Below, piece after piece: positions 16,840 to 25,857 of a stretch of DNA of 63,527 nucleotides; positions within the stretch are counted from its first letter, which is position 1, and each line of letters begins with the position of its first letter. Location: contig DBRG01000018.1 of the NCBI GenBank assembly GCA_002305545.1, positions 21,950 to 85,476 of the forward strand. The letters are read 5' to 3'. The translations under genes were made by a program, and so were the position numbers. The stretch comes from Bacteroidales bacterium UBA1374 (GTDB taxonomy: Bacteria; Bacteroidota; Bacteroidia; Bacteroidales; UBA932). A model generated the notes under the pieces. The model had not been told where the DNA came from. It saw only the letters and a list, made by a program, of their open reading frames with translations, and made no database searches.

Positions 16840-17454
16840 ATGGAAAACAAACTGCAAGAACTAACCAACAAGCTTTACCAGGAAGGCCTGACCCGCGGCA
16901 GGGAAGAAGCAGATGCAATCATTGCCAAAGCCAAAGAAGAAGCCCAGGCTATCGTCAAGGAAGCCAAGAAGGAGGCAACCTGGATGGTTGAACGGGCCGA
17001 ACAAGAGGCTGCCGAACATAAGGAACAGGTAGAGAATGAGATCAGGATGGCCTCACGTCACACCATCTCGGTATTGAAAAAGAAAATCCAGGACCTGGTA
17101 GTATTAAAGTCCCTGGAAGGTCCGACAAAGAAAGCCATGGAAGACGATGCCTTTGTTAAGGACATGATCATGACCCTTGTGAAATCTTTTAAACCGGAAG
17201 ATGCCGGTTCCATGGACCTGGAAGTGATATTGCCACAGTCCCGTAAAGAATCATTTACCGGATTCCTTAAATCCAGGATATCAGATATGTTAGACAAGAG
17301 CATACGTGTTACCTTCAGCGCTGACATGGAAAACGGATTTGTGATCGGACCTGCCGGAGGAGGATACCAGATCCGTTTTTCGGACAAGGATTTCATGGCT
17401 CTCTTCAATAAATATGTAAGTCCTGGGACACAGTCGCTGCTCTATGATGAATAA
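16840..17454 (+). CDS. ntpE: V-type ATPase subunit E
   Basis: A 204-residue peripheral-stalk subunit. The first ~85 residues are a charged coiled coil (ADAIIAKAKEEAQAIVKEAKKEA). The C-terminal half is a mixed alpha/beta head ending GGYQIRFSDKDFMALFNKYVSP, as in archaeal and bacterial E subunits. The next gene overlaps its end by 11 bp. Confidence 0.85.
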   Translation: MENKLQELTNKLYQEGLTRGREEADAIIAKAKEEAQAIVKEAKKEATWMVERAEQEAAEHKEQVENEIRMASRHTISVLKKKIQDLVVLKSLEGPTKKAMEDDAFVKDMIMTLVKSFKPEDAGSMDLEVILPQSRKESFTGFLKSRISDMLDKSIRVTFSADMENGFVIGPAGGGYQIRFSDKDFMALFNKYVSPGTQSLLYDE

Positions 17455-18106
17455 TTACGAGTTCATTATTGCAGGATTGCCACAGCTGGCGCTTGATTTT
17501 CAATCGGGCAGTTTTGACATTGAAGAACTGACGGATTCCCTGAGAGCCATGCTGGGTAAAAAGGACAACCGCCTGCTCGACTGGCTGGACAGGGGGCTGA
17601 AAGCAAAGTTCATGAACATTCATTTTTATCGTGCAGTTCAGCGTTGCAACAATTCTTTCATCCGGGATTATTTTTCCTTTGACCAGGAAATTCGAAACAT
17701 CATAGCTGCATACACTGCCAGGAGTTACGGCAGCAGCCCTGGTGACCACCTTGTTGGTGACAGCGTCCTGACCAGGCAGCTGGTGCAATCCAGGGCAGAC
17801 GATTTTAAGCTTGAATTCATAACGGAATATGCTACAGTCCTGAACAGGATCATGCAATTGAAAGATCCCCTGGAAAGGGAACAGAAAATTGACAGTCTCC
17901 GGTGGGAAAAGGCATCGGAGTTATGCACATTTCATTATTTAGATATACATGTCATACTCGCTTTTTTACTCAAAGCTTCCCTCGTTGCCCGCTGGGCCCG
18001 TCTGGACAAAGAAACCGGTACAAGGATGTTCAGGGAACTGGTAGATGAAGTAAAAGGCACATACAAAGCAATAAAGAATAATTATGCAAACACAAACCAC
18101 CGGTAA
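17444..18106 (+). CDS. DUF2764 family protein, V-ATPase operon component
   Basis: A 220-residue protein found between the E and A genes in Bacteroidota V-ATPase operons. It begins MMNNYEFIIAGLPQLALDF and contains FIRDYFSFDQEIRNIIAAYTARS. That stretch resembles the FFxFExDLRNI pattern of V-ATPase subunit C/d (NtpC), the funnel joining the central shaft to the K ring. The operon has no separate C/d gene, so replacement of that subunit is an attractive inference, not a demonstrated role. It overlaps ntpE by 11 bp and ntpA by 23 bp. Confidence 0.8.
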   Translation: MMNNYEFIIAGLPQLALDFQSGSFDIEELTDSLRAMLGKKDNRLLDWLDRGLKAKFMNIHFYRAVQRCNNSFIRDYFSFDQEIRNIIAAYTARSYGSSPGDHLVGDSVLTRQLVQSRADDFKLEFITEYATVLNRIMQLKDPLEREQKIDSLRWEKASELCTFHYLDIHVILAFLLKASLVARWARLDKETGTRMFRELVDEVKGTYKAIKNNYANTNHR

Positions 18107-19847
18107 AGTAAGGGGTATCATTGCCAACCTGGTAACCATTGAAGTTGACGGACCGGTTGCTCAAAACGAGATTTGTTTCATTCATCTGGGAGATACGCAG
18201 TTAATGGCCGAGGTCATTAAAGTTGCCGGCAAAAATGCCCAGGCACAGGTTTTTGAAAGTACGCGCGGACTGCGTGTGGGAGATCACGTGACTTTTAATG
18301 GCCATTTGCTGGAAGTCGCGCTGGGACCCGGGCTCTTGTCCAGCAATTACGACGGGTTGCAAAACAACCTGGCTACCATGGAAGGCGTATTCCTGAAAAG
18401 GGGAGAATACACAGAACCTATTGACAGGAAGAAAAGATGGGATTTTGAACCTCTGGCACAAAAAGGCGACACCGTAACAGCAGGAGACTGGCTGGGCCAG
18501 GTGATGGAGGGATGGATGGTGCACCGTATCATGGTACCTTTTGTAATGACAGGCACTTATACCATTGAAGAAATTACATCACAGGGTTCTTACACTGTTG
18601 ACCAAAAGATAGCCACTCTAAAAGATGGTGACGGGAAAAGTCACGAGGTCACCATGGTCCAGAGATGGCCTGTAAAGCGCGCTATTACAGCTTACAAGGA
18701 AAAACCCAGACCTGACAAGGTGATGGAAACGGGTGTGCGGACAATAGACACCTTCAACCCTATTGCCGAGGGAGGAACCGGTTTTATCCCCGGACCCTTT
18801 GGCAGCGGAAAGACCGTTTTGCAGCATGCCCTGGCAAAACAAGCCGAGGCCGATATCATTGTCATGGCGGCCTGTGGTGAACGTGCAAACGAAGTGGTGG
18901 AGATTTTCACCGAATTTCCCAAGCTTATCGACGCCCGTACCAATCGTCACCTGATGGAACGTACGACCATCATATGCAACACCTCTAACATGCCTGTAGC
19001 AGCCCGTGAGGCATCTGTGTACACTGCCATTACAATTTGTGAATATTACCGGGCCATGGGACACCGTGCCCTGTTGCTGGCAGACTCTACTTCCCGCTGG
19101 GCACAAGCCCTGCGCGAAATGAGCAACCGTATGGAAGAATTGCCCGGACAGGATGCTTTCCCCATGGACCTGCCTGCCATTATCTCCAACTTTTATTCCC
19201 GTGCAGGGATTGTCAAGCTGAATAACGGGCAGACAGGATCTGTCACCATCATAGGTACCGTATCCCCTGCCGGAGGTAACCTTAAAGAACCAGTCACCGA
19301 ATCGACCCAAAAAGCAACACGCTGTTTTTATGCCTTGTCGCAAAACCGTGCAGACAGGAAGCGTTACCCGGCCATTGACCCCATGGATAGCTATTCCAAA
19401 TATTTGGAATACCCCGAGATCATGTCCTATTATGCAGAAAAGGTCGGGCCTGACTGGATTGGAAAAATTCTGGAAGGTAAGAACTATGTGAGACGTGGAA
19501 AGGAGGCTTACGAACAAATCAATATTCTGGGAGATGACGGCGTACCTCTGGATTACCATATCAGTTACTGGAAATCAGAGCTCATCGATTTCATCATCCT
19601 GCAACAGGATGCCTTTGACGATATTGACGCTTCCACGCCCATGGAACGCCAGGTATACATGTATTCCAAAGTAATTGACGTATGCCGCATGCAGGTTGCA
19701 TTTGAAGACTTTGAAGAATGCTCGGCTTTTTACAAAAAATTGATCAACCTGTTCCGGCAGATGAATTACCAGGAATTTCATTCCGATGAATTTAAACGCT
19801 ATGAAACCGAAATTGAAGAACATCTGACCCAAAAGGTTCAGGCTTAA
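18084..19847 (+). CDS. ntpA: V-type ATPase catalytic subunit A
   Basis: A 587-residue catalytic subunit. An N-terminal barrel (GKVRGIIANLVTIEVDGPV) is followed by the bulge domain typical of A subunits, then the P-loop GPFGSGKTVLQH (about 236-247), GERANEVVE, LADSTSRWAQALRE and a C-terminal helical domain. ATP hydrolysis or synthesis occurs here. The length and the non-homologous insert separate it from F-type beta. Confidence 0.97.
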   Translation: MQTQTTGKVRGIIANLVTIEVDGPVAQNEICFIHLGDTQLMAEVIKVAGKNAQAQVFESTRGLRVGDHVTFNGHLLEVALGPGLLSSNYDGLQNNLATMEGVFLKRGEYTEPIDRKKRWDFEPLAQKGDTVTAGDWLGQVMEGWMVHRIMVPFVMTGTYTIEEITSQGSYTVDQKIATLKDGDGKSHEVTMVQRWPVKRAITAYKEKPRPDKVMETGVRTIDTFNPIAEGGTGFIPGPFGSGKTVLQHALAKQAEADIIVMAACGERANEVVEIFTEFPKLIDARTNRHLMERTTIICNTSNMPVAAREASVYTAITICEYYRAMGHRALLLADSTSRWAQALREMSNRMEELPGQDAFPMDLPAIISNFYSRAGIVKLNNGQTGSVTIIGTVSPAGGNLKEPVTESTQKATRCFYALSQNRADRKRYPAIDPMDSYSKYLEYPEIMSYYAEKVGPDWIGKILEGKNYVRRGKEAYEQINILGDDGVPLDYHISYWKSELIDFIILQQDAFDDIDASTPMERQVYMYSKVIDVCRMQVAFEDFEECSAFYKKLINLFRQMNYQEFHSDEFKRYETEIEEHLTQKVQA

Positions 19848-19857
19848 TATTAAAGAT

Positions 19858-21180
19858 ATGGCACAAGCTTTTCAACGCATATATACCCGCCTGGAAGGTA
19901 TAACCAAGGCTACCGTCGTTTTGAATGCCCAACGTGTGATGAACGATGAACTGGCCACCGTGGACGGACGGCTGGCCCAGGTAGTAAAGATCAACGGAGA
20001 TCGTGTGACCTTGCAGGTCTTTGGAGGTACAGAAGGAATTGCCACCAACTCAGAAGTTGTTTTCTGGGGAGAAGCCCCTTCGCTTAATGTGGGTGAGGAA
20101 TTATCCGGCCGCTTTTTCAATGCATACGGTAAACCCATAGATGGAGGGCCCGAAGTGCAGGGAGATCACCGCGAAATTGGGGGTCCTTCGGTCAATCCCT
20201 ATAAAAGGATGCAACCCTCTCAGCTCATACCCACCGGGATAGCCGGTATTGACCTGAATAACACACTGGTTTCAGGACAAAAAATACCTTTTTTTGCAGA
20301 CCCTGACCAACCTTACAACCCGGTTATGGCAACCGTTGCCCTGAGAGCCGATGTGGATAAGATCATCCTTGCCGGGATGGGACTTACCAACGATGATTAC
20401 CTGTTCTTCCGCAAATCATTTGAAAATGCAGGAAAACTATCCAAGATCATCAGTTTTGTGAACACCACAGATGACCCCCCGGTAGAACGCCTGCTTATTC
20501 CCGACATGGCCTTGACGGCAGCTGAATACTTCGCCGTGGAAAAAAACGAAAAAGTATTGGTCCTGCTGACCGACATGACCCTTTATGCAGACGCGCTGAG
20601 TATTGTAAGCAACCGTATGGATCAGATTCCCTCCAAGGATTCCATGCCCGGTTCACTGTATTCGGACCTGGCAAAAATTTACGAAAAGGCGGTACAGCTC
20701 CCTTCGGGAGGTTCCATCACCATCATAGCCGTGACTACTCTCAGTGGCGGTGACATTACACACGCCATTCCCGATAATACAGGTTATATCACGGAAGGCC
20801 AGCTTTTCCTGCGAAATGATACCGATACGGGCAAGGTTATAGTTGACCCGTTCCGCTCGCTATCGCGTCTTAAACAGCTGGTGATCGGGAAACAGACCCG
20901 TGAAGATCACAACCAGGTTATGAATACAGCCATCCGGCTGTATGCAGATGCTGCAGACGCCAAGACAAAACTGGAGAATGGATTTGACCTGAGCGATTAC
21001 GACTTGCGTGCCCTGGAATTTGCCAAGGAATATTCATTGAAATTACTTTCAATTGATGTTAATATAAACGTGACCCAGATGTTGGAGAATGCCTGGGAAC
21101 TCTTTGCTAAACACTTCAACAAAGAAGAGGTCAGCATACGTGAGGACCTGATTATGAAATACTGGCCGGAACAGGCATAA
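19858..21180 (+). CDS. ntpB: V-type ATPase non-catalytic subunit B
   Basis: A 440-residue subunit related to A but without a P-loop: the equivalent position reads SGQKIPFFADPDQPYN. It contributes to nucleotide binding at the A-B interface. Family text such as RLLIPDMALTAAEYFAVE, VLVLLTDMTLYADAL, GRxxSMPGSLYSDLA-like SKDSMPGSLYSDL and GGDITHAIPD is present. It starts 10 bp after ntpA. Confidence 0.96.
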   Translation: MAQAFQRIYTRLEGITKATVVLNAQRVMNDELATVDGRLAQVVKINGDRVTLQVFGGTEGIATNSEVVFWGEAPSLNVGEELSGRFFNAYGKPIDGGPEVQGDHREIGGPSVNPYKRMQPSQLIPTGIAGIDLNNTLVSGQKIPFFADPDQPYNPVMATVALRADVDKIILAGMGLTNDDYLFFRKSFENAGKLSKIISFVNTTDDPPVERLLIPDMALTAAEYFAVEKNEKVLVLLTDMTLYADALSIVSNRMDQIPSKDSMPGSLYSDLAKIYEKAVQLPSGGSITIIAVTTLSGGDITHAIPDNTGYITEGQLFLRNDTDTGKVIVDPFRSLSRLKQLVIGKQTREDHNQVMNTAIRLYADAADAKTKLENGFDLSDYDLRALEFAKEYSLKLLSIDVNINVTQMLENAWELFAKHFNKEEVSIREDLIMKYWPEQA

Positions 21181-21191
21181 AGAAAAAAAAC

Positions 21192-21794
21192 ATGGCCATT
21201 AAATACCAGTTTAACAAAACGTCCCTTCATTCTCTCCGGAAACAGCTCAAGATAAGGCAAAGAGCCCTTCCTACGCTGAAAAACAAAGAAAGCGCCCTGC
21301 GTATGGAGGTTAAGCGTGCCAAAGAGCGGTCGGACGAGTTACTGGAAAAACTGGACAAATCCCTGTCTTCCTACAGGAATATGGCTGCCTTGTGGAATGA
21401 ATTTACCCCGGGCCTGATTACCGTTAAGGATGTGGAACTTGAAACGGTTAAAATTGCAGGGATAAAGACCCCTGCCCTCAGGCAAGTGCTGTTTGAAGTA
21501 AAACCTTTCTCCCTTTTCTCCCAGCCCCAGTGGTATGCCCAGGGGGTTCAGATCCTGAAAGACATGGCACAGATTGGGATAGAAAGTGAAATTTACCTGG
21601 AGAAGAAAAACCTGTTGGATTTTGCACGCAAGAAAACCACTCAAAAGGTAAATCTTTACGAAAAAGTTCAAATTCCCGGGTATGAGGAAGCCATCCGCAA
21701 GATCAAACGATTTATGGAAGATGAGGAAACGCTGTCCAAAGCCAGTCAGAAAATAGTTAAAACACGTCAACAAAACGAGGAGGAACAGCTATGA
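21192..21794 (+). CDS. ntpD: V-type ATPase subunit D
   Basis: A 200-residue central-shaft subunit with long N- and C-terminal helices that pair as a coiled coil (KTSLHSLRKQLKIRQRALPTL at the start; a charged helix from about residue 160). This is the rotor that turns inside the A3B3 head. It overlaps ntpI by 4 bp. Confidence 0.87.
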   Translation: MAIKYQFNKTSLHSLRKQLKIRQRALPTLKNKESALRMEVKRAKERSDELLEKLDKSLSSYRNMAALWNEFTPGLITVKDVELETVKIAGIKTPALRQVLFEVKPFSLFSQPQWYAQGVQILKDMAQIGIESEIYLEKKNLLDFARKKTTQKVNLYEKVQIPGYEEAIRKIKRFMEDEETLSKASQKIVKTRQQNEEEQL

Positions 21795-23587
21795 TCACCA
21801 GAATGACAAAGTATTCCTTTGTTTTGCTTAGCGAGCAGACATCAGACTTTTTAAACAAGTTGCAGGATCTGGGAATGGTTGATATCAACCGGTATGAAAA
21901 AGCAGTGGACCAACATTCCAAGGACCTTTCAGACATACTTTTGCATATCAACCAAACGGTCATAAAACTCGGCCAGGTTGCCAATGAAAAAAAAGATAAG
22001 AGAACGGAGCCTTACCAGAGCGATGGTGCTTCACTGCTGAAAGAAGCAACTGAGTTGTTTTCCAAAAGGGAATCCTTAAAAACGACTCTCTTCTCTTTAT
22101 CTGAACAAATGAAAGCAGCAGAGCCGTGGGGACCCTTTACCCTGCAAGATGTGGAAAAGATCCGGGACCTGGGTTATGTGATCCATGCCTATTCACAGTC
22201 TGCACGCCGTTTTGACACGGAATGGGAAAAACAATATCCCCTATATGTCTTGGAAAGGACAGAAAAGCAAATCAGTTTCATTGTACTGGAAGTTCCGGGA
22301 GAACCTTATCAGTTCCCGCTAAATGAAGCTGTATTTCCGGCAGTCCCCTGCAATGTGCTTAAAGATGAAATTCTTGAAAAAGAAGCTGAGCTGCAGCAAT
22401 GCATTGCCCGGCTGAACATACTTTCGGACCATATTCCCTTACTTAAATCGTATGCCAACGAATTGTCGTCAAAACTGGATCTTTACCTGGCCGGGGTTTC
22501 GGCAGAAAAACAGGTGGAAGACCATATTGACCTCTTGACGGGATTTGCTCCCACAGAAAACTCGGCAGAGCTGGAAACATTCCTGGAAAAGGAAAGCCTT
22601 TATTATTTAAGCACGCCGGCAGAAAGCAGTGACAACCCGCCCGTAAAGTTAAAGAACTCCTGGTTTGCCAGTCTTTTCGAACCCATCGGGAATATGTACA
22701 TGCTGCCTGTTTATGACGAGCTGGACCTTACACCGTACTTTCCTCCGTTCTACATGCTTTTCTTTGGTTTTTGCCTGGGAGACATGGGATACGGGTTATT
22801 GCTCATGATTCTTGGATTTGCAGGGATGTATTTCCTTCCAAAAATGAAGGGTTATCTTAACCTTGTTTTTTTCCTGGGGCTCGGGTCTGTCATTATGGCT
22901 GCACTGCCCGGTGGATTCTTTGGAATGAAAGTCACGGATCTTTTCCCGTCGGTTACAAAAAACCAGGATTTTTTATTCCAGTTCAACGATATGCAAATGT
23001 TCTGGTTTGCCATTCTTTTTGGTTTATTCCAAATCGTTTTTGCCCGCGTACTGACAGGTATCGATTCCATCAAAAGAAAAGGGTGGCAGCATGGGATGGC
23101 CCCATTTGGCTGGGCAATCCTCATTGTATGGGCGACCATTGCCTACGCTTCTACCATGGTGGAGAATCTGAACATGCCAAAACCCGTTTCAACAACCATG
23201 CTTGTGGTAAGCATTTCCCTGATCGTGTTGTTCTCCAAACCGGAAGGGCCCGTATATAAGCGTTTGGGAAAAGGCCTGTGGGCCATGTATGATATCACCG
23301 GTGTCTTCGGGGATATGCTTTCCTATATACGTCTTTTTGGTCTTGGCACCTCGGGTGGTATTTTAGGAATGGTCATCAACACCCTGGCAATGAGCCTTTC
23401 AGGGATACCCTATGTGGGATGGCTGCTGACTTTGGTACTTCTTCTTTTTGGACATGCCCTGGTTCTGGGCCTGAGCGCACTGGGGGCTTTTGTGCATCCC
23501 ATGCGTCTGACATTCGTGGAATTTTACAAAAATGCAAGTTTCACCGGAGGCGGACGCGAATACAAACCGTTGAAAATTAAAGAATAA
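21791..23587 (+). CDS. ntpI: V-type ATPase membrane stator subunit I (a)
   Basis: A 598-residue subunit. The N-terminal ~300 residues are a soluble, coiled-coil-rich arm. The C-terminal half has seven or eight membrane helices, including YFPPFYMLFFGFCLGDMGYGLL, TGVFGDMLSYIRLFGLG and the final VHPMRLTFVEFYKN, where the Arg faces the ion-binding Glu of the K ring. It forms the ion half-channels and the stator contact. Confidence 0.95.
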   Translation: MITRMTKYSFVLLSEQTSDFLNKLQDLGMVDINRYEKAVDQHSKDLSDILLHINQTVIKLGQVANEKKDKRTEPYQSDGASLLKEATELFSKRESLKTTLFSLSEQMKAAEPWGPFTLQDVEKIRDLGYVIHAYSQSARRFDTEWEKQYPLYVLERTEKQISFIVLEVPGEPYQFPLNEAVFPAVPCNVLKDEILEKEAELQQCIARLNILSDHIPLLKSYANELSSKLDLYLAGVSAEKQVEDHIDLLTGFAPTENSAELETFLEKESLYYLSTPAESSDNPPVKLKNSWFASLFEPIGNMYMLPVYDELDLTPYFPPFYMLFFGFCLGDMGYGLLLMILGFAGMYFLPKMKGYLNLVFFLGLGSVIMAALPGGFFGMKVTDLFPSVTKNQDFLFQFNDMQMFWFAILFGLFQIVFARVLTGIDSIKRKGWQHGMAPFGWAILIVWATIAYASTMVENLNMPKPVSTTMLVVSISLIVLFSKPEGPVYKRLGKGLWAMYDITGVFGDMLSYIRLFGLGTSGGILGMVINTLAMSLSGIPYVGWLLTLVLLLFGHALVLGLSALGAFVHPMRLTFVEFYKNASFTGGGREYKPLKIKE

Positions 23588-23619
23588 TTAATACAATATT
23601 TAATATCAGTTAACTTATT

Positions 23620-24078
23620 ATGAACACATTACCATTAATTTTAGCTTACATAGGTGTTGCACTTATGTTGATCCCCTCCGGAGTCGGAAGTGCTATAGGA
23701 ACAGTATTGGCAGGAAATGCCACCGTAGCAGCCATGAAAAAGAATCCTAACATTTTCGGATCTTCCATGATATTGAGCGCCCTTCCTTCGACCCAGGGTC
23801 TTTACGGTTTCGCTGCTTTCTTCCTGAACCTTGGAGCCATTAATGGTTTGAGCGGAGTACTCACCATGAACCAGGCATTGGCTGTTTTGGCAGCTGGCAC
23901 GGCCATGGGTGTTGTGGGTCTAATTTCAGCCATCAAACAAGCTCAGATCGCTGCCAACGGGGTTGTTGAAATGAGCAACGGGCATAACGTATTCAGTAAG
24001 ACATTGGTATTGGCCGTGTTCCCGGAACTCTACGCCATCCTGGCCTTTGCCTCGTGCTTCCTGGCAATGCCCAGCTAA
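23620..24078 (+). CDS. ntpK: V-type ATPase rotor-ring subunit K, Na+-type ion site
   Basis: A 152-residue proteolipid with four membrane helices (two fused hairpins). The ion site of the sodium-pumping Enterococcus hirae NtpK uses Leu, Thr, Gln, Gln and Glu. All five align here: Leu55, Thr58 and Gln59 in ALPSTQGLYGF, Gln107 in SAIKQAQIAANG, and Glu136 in FPELYAILAF. This strongly suggests Na+ rather than H+ as coupling ion. It is the last ATPase gene, 3 bp before glmM. Confidence 0.94.
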   Translation: MNTLPLILAYIGVALMLIPSGVGSAIGTVLAGNATVAAMKKNPNIFGSSMILSALPSTQGLYGFAAFFLNLGAINGLSGVLTMNQALAVLAAGTAMGVVGLISAIKQAQIAANGVVEMSNGHNVFSKTLVLAVFPELYAILAFASCFLAMPS

Positions 24079-24081
24079 ACC

Positions 24082-25482
24082 ATGAGCCTGATACAATCCA
24101 TCTCGGGAATAAGGGGTACCATTGGCGGTTTGCCGGGGGTATCCCTTTCTCCTTTGGACATTGTCCGCTTCACCTCGGCGCATGCAAGACTCATAGGTGA
24201 ACTAAGCATTCCTGCTCCACATACCATTGTTGTGGGTCGCGATGCACGCCTGTCCGGAGACATGGTCAGACAGCTGGTTTGCGGTACGTTGCGTGCCTGC
24301 GGGATGGATGTTGTGGACATAGGACTGGCCAGTACCCCCACTACGGAGATGGCCGTTCTGTTTTTAAAAGCATCGGGGGGTATCATTATTACTGCCAGCC
24401 ACAATCCAAGGGAGTGGAACGCACTTAAGTTGCTGGACTCCAACGGAGAGTTCCTCAATGCGCGCCAGGGGGCAAGGATGATGGAAATCATGCGGGAAGA
24501 TAGCTTTTTGTATCAGGGGGTGGATGGACTCGGCACATACCAGACAAATGATTTTACAGAAAAGCACCTGGAGGCCGTCCTTGATCATCCGCTGGTAAAT
24601 GTAGAAGCCATTTACCGTTCAGGATTCAGCGCAGTCTTGGACGGGATCAATTCTGTGGGCGGGGTGATCATGCCAAAACTCCTGGAAGCACTGGGGGTTA
24701 CCTGCTACAAGATCCATTCTGAGCCTACTGGTGATTTTGCACACAATCCAGAGCCCCTGCCACATCATCTGAAGGACCTGTCATCAGAAGTGGTTGCCAG
24801 AAAAGCCACACTGGGCATATCTGTAGATCCTGATGTGGACCGGCTGGCCCTTGTTTGTGAAGACGGAAGCATGTTTGGAGAGGAATACACCCTGGTGGCC
24901 TGTGCAGATTATGTGCTTGGAAAATATGCCGCACAGTACCCTGATAAAAAACTACATACGGTATCCAATCTTTCCTCTACCCGTGCCCTGAAAGACATTA
25001 CAAAAAAATACCACGGCACCTGTTCTGCAGCAGCTGTAGGAGAAGTGAATGTGGTGGAGGAAATGAAACACACCGATAGTGTGATTGGTGGAGAGGGTAA
25101 TGGAGGTGTCATCCTGCCTTCGCTACATTACGGCCGGGACGCGCTCATCGGGACTGCCCTGTTCCTCTCGCTATTGGCAGAAAAAGGACAATCAATGACC
25201 GGGCTCAGAAGTTCCTACCCGGACTACCATATGAGTAAAAACCGTGTTGATCTGAAAAAAGATATAAGCATGGAAGCTTTGTCCGGCCGCATAATTAAAG
25301 CATATCCGGCAGCAACAGTCAACAAGGTTGACGGGTTGCGCCTGGATTTTGAAGATGAAAAGAAGTGGGTTAGCCTTCGCAAATCAAATACGGAACCAAT
25401 CCTGCGCATATACAGTGAGGCACCCGATAAAACCAGCGCAGAAGCACTGGCATCTGAAATCATATCTTTGCTCTCATTATAA
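24082..25482 (+). CDS. glmM: Phosphoglucosamine mutase GlmM (alpha-D-phosphohexomutase)
   Basis: A 466-residue phosphohexomutase converting glucosamine-6-phosphate to glucosamine-1-phosphate for cell-wall UDP-GlcNAc. Four family motifs are seen: ITASHNPREWNALK (active-site Ser), DPDVDRLALV (metal loop), GGEGNGGVI (sugar specificity) and RKSNTEPILRIYSEA (phosphate site). The Ser102-type loop suits GlmM, but PMM/PGM activity is possible. It begins 3 bp after ntpK and ends at the -33 box of the L31 promoter. Confidence 0.88.
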   Translation: MSLIQSISGIRGTIGGLPGVSLSPLDIVRFTSAHARLIGELSIPAPHTIVVGRDARLSGDMVRQLVCGTLRACGMDVVDIGLASTPTTEMAVLFLKASGGIIITASHNPREWNALKLLDSNGEFLNARQGARMMEIMREDSFLYQGVDGLGTYQTNDFTEKHLEAVLDHPLVNVEAIYRSGFSAVLDGINSVGGVIMPKLLEALGVTCYKIHSEPTGDFAHNPEPLPHHLKDLSSEVVARKATLGISVDPDVDRLALVCEDGSMFGEEYTLVACADYVLGKYAAQYPDKKLHTVSNLSSTRALKDITKKYHGTCSAAAVGEVNVVEEMKHTDSVIGGEGNGGVILPSLHYGRDALIGTALFLSLLAEKGQSMTGLRSSYPDYHMSKNRVDLKKDISMEALSGRIIKAYPAATVNKVDGLRLDFEDEKKWVSLRKSNTEPILRIYSEAPDKTSAEALASEIISLLSL

Positions 25483-25513
25483 TTTGGTTGAGCCAAAAAA
25501 TTGCGTACCTTTG
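25483..25513 (+). promoter_or_regulatory. Consensus promoter for rpmE
   Basis: TTTG (25483-25486), 19 bases, then TACCTTTG (25506-25513): an exact match to the Bacteroidota consensus, starting immediately after the glmM stop codon and ending 37 bp before the rpmE ATG. Confidence 0.85.
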
Positions 25514-25550
25514 CAGCCCGTTTTACAGGAAATTATAAAAAATACATAAG

Positions 25551-25802
25551 ATGAAACAAGGAATTCACCCGGAAACCTACAGGCTTGTTGCTTTCAAAGA
25601 TATGTCCAATGACTATGTGTTCGTAACACGCTCCTGTGTAAATGCCAAAGAAACCATCACACTGGAAGGCGTCGAATACCCATTGTACAAGCTTGAGATC
25701 TCCAACACCTCCCATCCTTTCTATACAGGAAAGATGAAGCTTGTAGACACTGCAGGCCGTGTAGATAAATTCAGAAGCCGCTATGGCGACCGCAAGAAGT
25801 AA
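25551..25802 (+). CDS. rpmE: 50S ribosomal protein L31, type B
   Basis: An 83-residue ribosomal protein. MKQGIHPETYRLVAFKDMSN and SHPFYTGKMKLVDTAGRVDKF are type-B L31 text. Type B lacks the zinc-binding Cys set of type A, as seen here (one Cys only). It has its own promoter and terminator, so it is a single-gene unit. Confidence 0.97.
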   Translation: MKQGIHPETYRLVAFKDMSNDYVFVTRSCVNAKETITLEGVEYPLYKLEISNTSHPFYTGKMKLVDTAGRVDKFRSRYGDRKK

Positions 25803-25821
25803 CACCGAGCAGCATGAAACT

Positions 25822-25851
25822 AAAAGCTGTCCCCGCAAGGACGGCTTTTTT
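25822..25851 (+). terminator. Rho-independent terminator after rpmE
   Basis: Arms AAAAGCTGTCC (25822-25832) and GGACGGCTTTT (25839-25849) pair fully apart from one G-T, with a 6-nt loop and extra T. It ends 7 bp before the ATG of the next gene, which supports starting that gene at 25858. Confidence 0.85.
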
Positions 25852-25857
25852 GATACC

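Noticed and set aside
18618..19559. Long 313-codon open frame on the minus strand
   Set aside because: It is exactly antisense to the catalytic A subunit, has no family motif and shows poor amino-acid balance (many Cys, His and Gly). It is a frame shadow of a strongly coding gene.
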